Assembly (NCBI RefSeq): GCF_030272615.1
Contig: NC_081409.1
Span: 655,746,468 to 655,810,467, forward strand
Origin: Cryptomeria japonica
Lineage: Eukaryota; Streptophyta; Pinopsida; Cupressales; Cupressaceae
Direction: 5' to 3'
DNA length: 64,000 nucleotides
In this document: piece by piece, positions 54,953 to 64,000 of the stretch
Layout: every line of letters begins with the position of its first letter
Position numbering within the stretch: position 1 is the first letter of the stretch
The notes under the pieces: model-generated
Seen by the model: only the letters and a program-made list of their open reading frames with translations
What the model was told of the DNA's origin: nothing
Databases searched by the model: none
Made by a program: the position numbers and the translations under genes

Positions 54953-56386
54953 TGTAGACGTATAAAAATGACCATATTCCTAAATGAATATTTTATATAT
55001 TCATTTCTCTATTTAATTAAATCACCCACATTCCTCTATTTAAATTAAGTAAATTACTCAATTTATTTAAATTAAATTCACTAGGCCTCTCTTGACATTT
55101 AATGAATAAATCATTTTATTCAATTAAATCCCTTCTATCCACTTTTAATTAAATTCAAATTTAATTAAATAGTTTACCCTAAATTGAATAAATCTAATTT
55201 ATTTGATTTCCCCAAATTGCAACCAAATTGAATTAAATTCATTTTATTCAATTAAAACCTATTATCCCTTCATCCACTTGCAAAATCCTACATCTTCCAC
55301 TTGCTTCCTAAACCCTATTCCTAACCCCTTCTAGTCTCTTCTAATCACTTCTAAATTAACCTAACCCATTTCCTAAACTTTGTCACATCCCTAAACAAAG
55401 GGAAGTCACTTCTCAAACCCTCAAAGTCTTTGAAAACCCTTAAAGGCTTCAACCACTTAACTTTGAAAGTCTCCCAAACCATTAATGGTTAACTCAACTC
55501 TCTAGCATGGTTAAAGAATTTCCCTAAACTCAACCTCCATGTAACCCAAGGGTCTCATCAAGCATTTATTGCTTTGACCATGGTTATCCTTAATCCTTTG
55601 CACAAGAGTTTATCCTTTGGGTAAAACCTTTATCCAATTGGTAATCCTAACTTAACCATAACCCTTACCCCCTAAGATAACCATGAGGTCTTCTCAAGCA
55701 TTTAATGCTTCCTACCTCTCTTCTCAACCCAGTCTTATGTTGACATATATCACCATTTCATTGGTGCAAATTGCAAACATGGATTCCCAACTTTCAAACT
55801 CAACTCTTGATTAACTCTTTCAATCCTGACCATCCATTGCCCTATTTTTGCTATAAATAGAGCTCTCATTCCTCTATTTTCATAGATCCAAGTCTTTAGC
55901 ATCACACTTATACTAAAATCCATCCAAGCATTAATATATCATTTGTGCTCATCATTTAGCCTTTTTTTTCAATAGGAATTAATCTAAATATGCATGTTTA
56001 GAGTACTTTCCTTATCATTTAGCTTAATCATAGACTAATATAACATGCTAGGATAGTCTTGCTACTAATCTTGTCATCTTATAACTAGTTTATTGCATTT
56101 ATAGGATCATGTATAGCTTAGGATGCATTTCATCTTAAAATCAACAAAAGCATCCCTCGTTCTTGCATTTGTCATCCCTAAACCACTTTGCTCAGTGATG
56201 TAAGAGCAAAGACATTGGTTTGAGGGACCTTGTGAGATAGAGAACCATGGAACCAACCTTGGGAAGCTGAGCCATACTTCATGACTCCATAGCTTGCACC
56301 AAGAAGTCTTGTGGGTGTGTGAGCAAAGCTCCTTAGACTCCATTTTCCACATATTGAGTTCTATCAACCCGATTTTCCCGCATACA
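54953..56386 (+). repeat. 3' LTR of element H
   Basis: The 1434-bp partner of the 5' LTR, lacking 15 bp (one CCAATTTAATTAAAT unit) near its start. TATA box at 55852-55860. Ends CGCATACA, followed by the target duplication ccatg. Confidence 0.95.
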
Positions 56387-56391
56387 CCATG

Positions 56392-57422
56392 TAATTTTCA
56401 CCATATTTTGGGTCCTCACCTTGGCGACAACATCTTCTCCCCTTACCAAGACCTATTTCTACATTCCAAGCCTTCAGTTTTTATGCTTCATGTCTTGTGT
56501 CTGCTTTAGACCCTATCTGGGCCCCAAAATAGGGTAGGAAAGGGGAATGGCACCCTTGTCTACCCTAGAATAGTGGTGTGGCACCCCTGTCCCCTTAGGG
56601 TGGCCCTATGTTCAGTCTGCCCGATCTACTATGCATTTCTTGTCTTTGGGATTTGTAATTCCTCTTTGTCATCCTTTGGTGGTTGAAAATTAATGCATGA
56701 CGCATGCATAAAAAATAATACAATACCCTTCAAGGACGGATGGAGGAAGAATGAACACATGATAGGAGATAATAGGCATAAGGAGAAGATACAATATTTC
56801 AAGGTCATCATCAAGCATTCAAGTTTTCTTCATTCATCCATGGGAGCAACATTACAACATTCATTTACAAACATGTGTGTGTGTGTTAGGGTTTTGCCAC
56901 ATTACATGCCATTTCATACAACATTTGTGGTTACATTCAAGAAGCAAAACAATCATCATCAATAAGTTGCAAATCTACAAGGTATATATCTCCATTGTTT
57001 ACATTCAAGCATTTGCAATTACTTTCTTTCGAGGTTGATTCCTCAACCGAGGTTTGACTGAGGCAAAACCCTATCCACAACCCCTCCTTTCTTCACTTTT
57101 CTATGTGTAGGTTGTAGGTGCGTAGCTATAATTGCAAGTTTGGGATTCATTTGCAAAGGCAGAAGAACCCTTTTCATTTTGTGGATTTTATGGCGGATCA
57201 TGTACATTCCCACCATGGTCCCGATGACTTTTCTCCAAATTTACAGGGAAGATCCGTGTTAGTTTAATTAGCTCAGATCCAAAGTTACAACGCAATCTTG
57301 AACTGGTAGCACCTCATTTCACTCATTTCCTCTCTCTTTTCCACATAATCAACAAGTCAATTTTCTCATTTACAAAAGAGGGTAAATCACACTTCAACCA
57401 CTTGCAATCCACTTAGAATTCA
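56392..57422 (+). mobile_element. LTR of element D, continuation after H
   Basis: It resumes D's LTR with TAATTTTCACC after the second target duplication, and continues until the tandem LTR array starts at 57423. There is no protein-like ORF. The stretch TGGTCCCGATGACTTTTCTC (57213-57232) resembles plus-strand text in the LTR of C (9467-9486). The LTR end lies beyond the array, outside the window. Confidence 0.6.
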
Positions 57423-58848
57423 TGATGCAGAGCATCTTGGAAAACCAATCACAACTCTAGGATCATGCTGATCCATCTATATTTTTATCATTATAAAAAT
57501 TCATTAGAGGCATATTCCATCATTCTTCAACAATCAATCAATCAATCAAGAAAACATAGACTTGATCCAGGTATCAAATTTGCCAACTTGTTGTCCCTTT
57601 GGATAGACCTATACACAAAGGTATATAAATATCTAACAAGATATAAAAAATCTCAATCCCTTCGATTAGAACCTAAATAACTTTCTTACAAACAACATAT
57701 CCCAAATTTAGCCAAATCCAACGGCTAGATTAAAAGTTATGGCCTTTTCACCGAGACCCATTTCTGTTGTCCCCAAATAAGATATGTGCATGCCCAGTCC
57801 GTCTAGGGCATCAAATATCTTTCACAAAAGAAAACCAAATGATTCCAAACTAATAGAACATGAAATATTTATGGATCTAGTTTCATAATATTTAAGAAAT
57901 TAAATTTTTAAATGATTAAATCATTAGATAATCACAAACCCTTGTCTGCAACTCCATTGAAGATAGTTTAAAAATAGTTTTCACCAAAATCTTCATAACT
58001 TACACAAACGTGCATAAAAATGACTCAGACCAAAATGAAATGAAAGGTGATTCATATATCTTTCCAATGAATCTATTTTGAGGTCATAATTCCTCCCAAT
58101 GAGTCCGTACCAAATGCTGCAACATGACTATTCTCAGGAAATCTCAAATCTACAAACAACCACTTTCACCAAAACTTTCATAACTTATTCATGTATTCAT
58201 TAAACTGCACCAAATTAAAATAATGAGAAATAGGATTCATTCCACTATCTAACCATTATAAATATATAGGGTTTCCAGGCCATACATGGTCGTACAAGGC
58301 TTGGAGACAACAACTTAACACAAAAACACCAATCAAAATGCAAGTTTTAAACACACCAATTTGTTTCAAAACTTTATCCTCCTCTATTCTTCCAATAATG
58401 ATTTGGTTCGACGAGTACAAAATATTTATATACTCTTTGGTAGTTATAAACCATCCAACTACCTTTATGGCCCTTCATCTTCCCTTTTACAACTTTATGT
58501 GCAATTTTTGCACTTTTACATTTTTGCAAATGCTGCACTTTTGCAATTTTCTTGCAGCTTTGACACTTTTTCCTAATGACTCCCCAAATTGTAAAAACTC
58601 TTATACACTATTTGAGATATTTTATGTTTATTTTACCCTTCCATGGGTTATTTCAATAATCTTCACCTTATAGACCAAACTGGGACCTAAAGAACAACTT
58701 TTAACAACTTTATGCAAATAATTACAATAATTGATCTTGTCTTTACAAATGGATTCATCATGAATCAATACATCACAAAAGTGATCAAAATGACTTAAAA
58801 CATCACTTTTCTCCTTATGACCTCATGTTCTTGGGTGCTCCCACACCA
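57423..58848 (-). repeat. array LTR copy 1
   Basis: A 1426-bp LTR; in element sense it starts at 58848 (TGGTGTGGGAGCACCC) and ends at 57423. In element sense CCTATATATTTATAATGG (58253-58270) is a TATA-like promoter, present in copies 1, 2 and 4. Confidence 0.85.
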
Positions 58849-59324
58849 TACTACTGACCTTGAAAGTTTTCCAAGTCTCTTGGAAATGTGAATGCAACAA
58901 CCTCTTTGTCTTTACCTCTTGTCTTCTTATCATGCCTCTACATCCTTCTCTTGCCTTCAATCAAGACTCCCATCTATGGAGTTCATACTAGCTGCTCCTC
59001 AAGGTTCTGCTCCAAACATAAGTCCACCCTTAATGCTGCACCAAACTCACCAACTATCTTGCCTCACCCAGGAGTCCTTTCCTTGCCTCTCCTTGGGACT
59101 TTTGGCAACCCACTGGACCTCCTTCTCAGGCCCCTTGGACCATCTCCTATTGCCCCATGACAGACCTTCATGTCTGCCTACTTGTAGCTAGTAGACAAGC
59201 ACCTAAAACCATAAAATATTAGCAAAAACCAAATAATAAGTCTGCTTGGGCTAGTTCCTGGTGTGGATTGCCTCCTTTGGCGATCTATCCACACATTCAG
59301 GCTCTTCTAGCTCTGATACCAATC
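58849..59324 (-). other. array interior segment 1
   Basis: A 476-bp interior with the primer site GCTCTGATACCA at 59310-59321. Plus-strand frames of about 90-99 aa recur in each interior but are antisense, vary in length and frame between copies, and have no known domain. Confidence 0.75.
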
Positions 59325-60940
59325 TGATGTAAAGCATCTTGGAAAACCAATCACAACTCTAGGATCATGATAATCCATATATATTTTTACCATTATAAAA
59401 ATTCATTAGAGGCATATTCCATCATTCTTCAATAATCAATCAATCAAGAAAACATAAACTTTATCCATGTATCAATCATGAAAAACCAACCAAGAACCCC
59501 AAATCAACCATGGAGTCCTAATCCTAAGGTGCTCAATGACCCAAAATAATCATCAATATGAAACCTTGATATGTTTGAGGCATCTAAAAGGATTAATATC
59601 AACCAACCAATCCAATATCAAATCTTTCATATCATTTATAACCCTTTAAACATTATTCAAGACCCAAACAATGCATTATGGTGTCCTAGTTAATGACAGT
59701 TTGATAGACCCGTACTCAGTTATTAATAACTTTAAAACTACTATATATTTGGAAGATCTTTTTGGTGAGGCTAAATAAATATAGGTTTCTAAAACCATAT
59801 CCAAAATTTAGAAAAATCCAACGGTGTAGTTACGAGTTATGGTCTTTTCACCGAGACCTATTTCTATTGTCCCCAAATAAGACATGTGCATGCCCAGTCC
59901 GTCTAGGGCATCAAATATCTTTCACAAAACAAAACCAAATGATTCCAAACTAATAGAAAATGAAATATTTATGGATCTAGTTTCATAATATTTAAGCCAT
60001 TAAATTTTTAAATGATTAAATCATTAGATAATCACAAACCCTTGTCTGCAACTCCATTGAAGATAGTTTAAAAACAATTTTCACCAAAATCTTCATAACA
60101 TACACAAAAATGCATAAAAAATGACTCAGACCAAAATGAAATGAAAGGTGTTTCATACATCTTTCCAATGAATCTATTTTGAAGTTATAATTCCTCCCAA
60201 TGAGTCTGTACCAAATGCTGCAACATGACTGTTCTCAAGAAATCTCAAATCTGCAAACAACCACTTTCATGAAAACTTTCATAACATATTCATTTATTCA
60301 TTAAACTGCACCAAATTAAAATAATGAGAAATAGGATTAATTCCACTATCTAACCATTATAAATATATAGGGTTTCCAGGCCATACATGGTCATACAAGG
60401 CTTGGAGACAACAACTTAACATCAAAATGCAAGTTTTAAACACACCAATTTGTTCCAAAACTTTATCCTCCTTCTATATTCTTCCAATAATGATTTGATT
60501 CAACCAATAAAACATATTTATAGACTCTTTGGTAGTTATAAACCATCCAACTACCTTTATGACCCTTCATCTTCCCTTTTACAACTTTATTTGCAATATT
60601 TTCACTTTTACATTTTTGCAAATGTTGCACTTTTGCAATTTTCTTGCAACTTTGACACTTTTTCCTAATGACTCCCCAAATTGTAAGAACTCTTATAGAA
60701 AATTTGACATATTTTATGTTGATTTTTACCTTCCATGAGTTATTTCAATAATCTTCACCTTATAGACCAAACTGGGACCTAAAGAACAACTTTTAACAAC
60801 TTTATGCAAATAATTACAATAATTGATCTTGTCTTTACAAATGTATTCGTCATGAATCAATACATCATAAAAATGATCAAAATGACTTAAAACATTACTT
60901 TTCTCCTAGTGACCTCATGTTCTTGGGTGCTTCTGCACCA
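59325..60940 (-). repeat. array LTR copy 2
   Basis: A 1616-bp LTR, including about 190 bp more than copy 1 in the part next to its 3' end (element sense). Starts TGGTGCAGAAGCACCC in element sense. Confidence 0.85.
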
Positions 60941-61395
60941 TACTACCAACCTTGAAAGTTTTCCAAGTCTTTTGGAAATGTGAATGCAACAACCTCTTTG
61001 TCTTTACCTCTTTGTCTTCTTATCATGCCTCTACATCCTTCTCTTGCCTTCAATCAAGACTCTTGTCTATGGAGTTCATACTGGTTTCTCCTCAAGGTGC
61101 TTCTCCAAACATAAGTCCACCCTCAATGCTGTACCAAACTCACCAGCTATCTTGCCTCTCTCCCTGGGACTTTTGGCAACCCACTGGACCTCCTTCTCAG
61201 GCCCCTTGGACCATCTCCTATGGCCCCATGACAGACCTTCATGTATGCCTACTTGTAGCTAGTGGACAAGCACCTAAAACCATAAAATATTAGCAAAAAC
61301 CAAATAACAAGTCTTCTTGGGCTAGTTCTTGGTGTGGATTACCTCCTTCGATGATCTATCCACACATTCATGCTCTTCTAGCTCTGATACCAATC
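60941..61395 (-). other. array interior segment 2
   Basis: A 455-bp interior, missing about 20 bp (a CACCCAGGAGTCC stretch) found in segments 1 and 3. Primer site at 61381-61392. Confidence 0.75.
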
Positions 61396-61653
61396 TGATG
61401 CAGAGCATCTTGGAAAACCAATCACAACTCTATGATCATATTGATCCATGGGTTATTTCAATAATCTTCACCTTATAGACCAAACTGGGACCTAAAGAAC
61501 AACTTTTAACAACTTTATGCAAATAATTACAATAATTGATCTTGTCTTTACAAATGGATTCATCATGAATCAATACATCATAAAAATGATCAAAATGACT
61601 TAAAACATCACTTTTCTCCTGGTGACCTCATGTTCTTGGGTGCTCCTACACCA
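61396..61653 (-). repeat. array LTR copy 3, internally deleted
   Basis: Only 258 bp remain: both ends are intact but about 1.36 kb in the middle is gone. The deletion joins TTGATCCAT to CCATGGGTTATTTCAA, so it occurred across a short shared TCCAT. Confidence 0.85.
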
Positions 61654-62132
61654 TACTACCAACCTTGAAAGTTTTCCAAGTCTCTTGGAAATGTGAATGC
61701 AACAACCTCTTTGTCTTTACCTCTTTGTCTTCTTATCATGCCTCTACATCCTTCTCTTGCCTTCAATCAAGACTCCCATTGATGGAGTTCATACTGGCTA
61801 ATCCTCAAGGTGCTTCTCCAAATATAAGTCCATCCTCAATGCTGCACCAAACTCACCAACTATGTTGCCTCACCCAGGAGTCCTTTCCTTGCCTCTCTCC
61901 CTGGGACTTTTGGCAACCCACTGGACCTCCTTCTCTGGCCCATTGGACAATCTCCTATGGCCCCATGAAAGACCTTCATGTATGCCTACTTGTAGCTAGT
62001 GGACAAGAACCTAAAACCATAAAATATTAGCAAAAACCAAATAACAAGTCTGCTTGGGCTAGTTCCTAGTGTGGATTGCCTCCTTCGGCGATCTATCCAC
62101 ACATTCAAGCTCATCTAGCTCTGATACCAATA
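61654..62132 (-). other. array interior segment 3
   Basis: A 479-bp interior, primer site at 62118-62129. Closely similar to segment 1. Confidence 0.75.
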
Positions 62133-63784
62133 TGATGCAGAGCAACCTGGAAAACCAATCACAACTCTAGGATCATGATAATCCATATATATTTTTACCA
62201 TTATAAAAATTCATTAGAGGCATATTCCATCACTCTTCAACAATCAATCGATCAAGAAAACATAAACTTGATCCAGGTATCAATCATGAAAAACCAACCA
62301 AGAACCCCAAATCAACCATGGAGTCCTAATCCTAAGGTGCTCAATGACCCAAAATAATCATCAATATGAAACCTTGATATATTTGAGGCATCTAAAAGGA
62401 TTAATATCAACAAACCAATCCAATATCAAATCTTTCATATCATTTATAACCCTTTAAACATTATTCAAGACCCAAACAATGCATTATGTTGTCCCAGTTA
62501 ATGACAGTTTGATAGACCCGTACTCAGTTATTAATAACTTTCAAACTAGTGTATATTTGGAAGATCTCTTTGGTGAGGCTAAATAAATATAGGTTTCTAA
62601 AACCATATCCAAAATTGAGAAAAATCCAATAGTGGAGTTATGAGTTATGGTTTTTTCACCAAGACCCATTTCTGTTGTCCCCAAATAAGACATGTGCATG
62701 CGCAGTCCGTCTAGGGCATCAAATATCTTTCACAAAACAAAACCAAATGATTCAAAACTAATAGAAAATGAAATATTTATGGATCTAGTTTCATAATATG
62801 TAATCCATTAAATTTTCAAAATTTTAAATCATTAGATAATCACAAACCCTTGTCTGCAACTCCATTGAAGATAGTTTAAAAATAGTTTTCACCAAAATCT
62901 TCATAACTTACACAAATGTGCATAAAAATGACTCAGACCAAAATGAAATGAAATTTGATTCATACATATTTCCAATGAATCTATTTTTAGGTCATAATTC
63001 TTCCCAATGAGTCCGTACCAAATGCTGCAACATGTCTGTTCTCAGGAAATCTCAAGTCTACAAACAACCACTTTCACCAAAACTTACATAACTTATTCAT
63101 TTATTCATTAAACTGCACCAAACCAAAAAAATTAGAAAGAGGATTCATTTCACTATATAACCATTATAAATATATAGGGTTTCCAGGCCATAGATGGTCG
63201 TATAAGGCCTAGAAACAACAACATAACACAAAAACACCAATCAAAATGCAAGTTTTAAATTCACCAATTTATTCCAAAACTTTATCCTCCTTCTCTATTC
63301 TTCCAATAATGATTTGGTTCGACCAATACAACATATTTATAGACTCTTCGATAGTTATAAACCATCCAACTACCTTTACAACCCTTCATCTTCCCTTTTA
63401 CAACTTTATTTGCAATTTTTGCACTTTTACATTTTTGCAATTTTTGCACTTTTACATTTTTGCAAATGTTGCACTTTTGCAATTTTCTTGCAACTTTGAC
63501 ACTTTTTCCTAATGACTCCCCAAATTGCAAGAACTCTTATAGACTATTTGAGATATTTTACATTGATTTTACCCTTCCATGTTTTATTTCAATAATCTTC
63601 ACCTTATAAACCAAACTGGGACCTAAAGAACAACTTTTAACAACTTTATGCAAATAATTACAATAATTGATCTTGTCTTTACAAATGGATTCATCATGAA
63701 TCAATACATCATAAAAATGATCAAAATGACTTAAAACATCACTTTTCTCCTGGTGACCTCATGTTCTTGGGTGCTCCTACACCA
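62133..63784 (-). repeat. array LTR copy 4
   Basis: A 1652-bp LTR, the longest copy. It contains a local duplication of a 25-bp unit (63412-63461). Confidence 0.85.
63412..63461. repeat. 25-bp duplication in LTR copy 4
   Basis: Two units of GCAATTTTTGCACTTTTACA plus TTTTT; copies 1 and 2 have a single unit at the same place. Confidence 0.85.
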
Positions 63785-64000
63785 TACTACCGACCTTGAC
63801 AGTTTTCCAAGTCTCTTGGAAATGTGAATTCAACAACCTTTTTGTCTTTACCTCTTTGTCTTCTTATCATGCCTCTACATCCTTCTCTTGCCTTCTATCA
63901 AAACTCCCATCTATGGAGTTCATACTAGCTACTCCTCAAGGTGTTGCTCCAAATATAAGTCCACCCTCAATGCTTCACCAAACTCACCAACTATCTTGCC
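63785..64000 (-). other. array interior segment 4, cut by window edge
   Basis: The first 216 bp of a further interior, starting with the TTCCAAGTCTCTTGGAAA block. This shows the array continues to the right. Confidence 0.75.

Larger units (their letters stand above)
38701..56386 (+). mobile_element. Gypsy (Tat/Ogre-like) element H with antisense PMD gene
   Basis: A complete 17,686-bp element. LTRs 38701-40149 (1449 bp) and 54953-56386 (1434 bp; a 15-bp unit is missing) differ by about 2% by eye. The 5-bp target duplication ccatg is at 38696-38700 and 56387-56391. Order: LTR, tRNA-Lys-like primer site, 3-kb leader with motif arrays, gag, protease, G-patch, RT, RNase H, second RNase H, integrase, convergent antisense PMD gene, polypurine tract, LTR. 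All ORFs carry stops and two frame changes. It sits in the LTR of D. Size, leader length and dual RNase H fit the Tat/Ogre group. Confidence 0.95.
57423..64000 (-). mobile_element. tandem LTR array of an E-like non-autonomous element
   Basis: Four LTRs on the minus strand alternate with short internal segments: LTR, interior, LTR, interior, LTR (deleted), interior, LTR, interior (cut by the window edge). Each interior is 455-479 bp where complete, has an initiator-Met-type primer site (GCTCTGATACCA on the plus strand) next to one LTR and the TTCCAAGTCTCTTGGAAA block next to the other. The termini TGGTGTRGGAGCACCCAAG and GATGCTCTGCATCA match element E. No gag, protease or polymerase is encoded. 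The left edge at 57423 interrupts D's LTR; its partner is outside the window. Confidence 0.85.

Noticed and set aside
58888-62030. Plus-strand 90-121 aa ORFs recurring in each array interior.
   Set aside because: They are antisense to the element, differ in frame and length between copies, and contain no domain; recurrence follows from the tandem repeat itself.

Overview
This window reads as plant nuclear DNA made almost entirely of LTR retrotransposons nested in one another. I found no host gene, rRNA, tRNA gene or CRISPR array. The families are Ty1/Copia elements with AAAGGGGGAGAT-type polypurine tracts and initiator-Met-type primer sites, and Ty3/Gypsy elements with two RNase H domains (Tat/Ogre-like) and antisense plant mobile domain (PMD) genes. 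The AT-rich, deeply nested landscape fits a large genome such as a gymnosperm, but the species is inferred only weakly.

Layout, left to right. (A) 1-3185: 3' end of a Copia-type element with a Lys/Glu-rich coiled-coil ORF and its 3' LTR. (I) 3186-4601: minus-strand Copia fragment. (B) 4602-35320: a plus-strand Copia element, the main host of the left half. It is split by C (8184-20946, minus strand, a 12.8-kb Gypsy with 1655-bp LTRs and target duplication tttct), by G (about 21360-27125, truncated Gypsy) and, inside B's 3' LTR, by E (29038-34297, non-autonomous Gypsy-derived element, 1676-bp LTRs, target duplication cttat). (F) 35321-37765: another Copia-type 3' end with a coiled-coil ORF. 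(D) 37766-38700 plus 56392-57422: a Gypsy 3' end whose LTR was hit by H (38701-56386, plus strand, 17.7-kb Gypsy, LTRs 1449 and 1434 bp, target duplication ccatg). (Array) 57423-64000: four LTRs of an E-like family on the minus strand, separated by roughly 0.46-0.48-kb non-coding internal segments. It runs off the window.

How the parts relate. C and H share one plan: gag or a gag-like ORF, protease, G-patch, reverse transcriptase, degenerate RNase H, second RNase H, integrase, then a convergent antisense PMD gene before the 3' LTR. In C the PMD gene shows two introns, one of 79 bp with a TACTAAC branch site. H has degenerate TAGCGCAT motif arrays upstream of both its sense genes and its antisense gene. 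C primes from a tRNA-Trp-like site, H from tRNA-Lys-like and G from tRNA-Asn-like sites.

All coding regions are broken by nonsense codons or shifts, though C comes close to open. The LTR pairs of C and H differ by roughly 2% and those of E by about 4-6% (counts by eye). The most noteworthy items are the antisense spliced PMD genes, the motif arrays upstream of both transcription units of H, the RNase H-before-RT order in G, the protease-only element E and the tandem LTR array.
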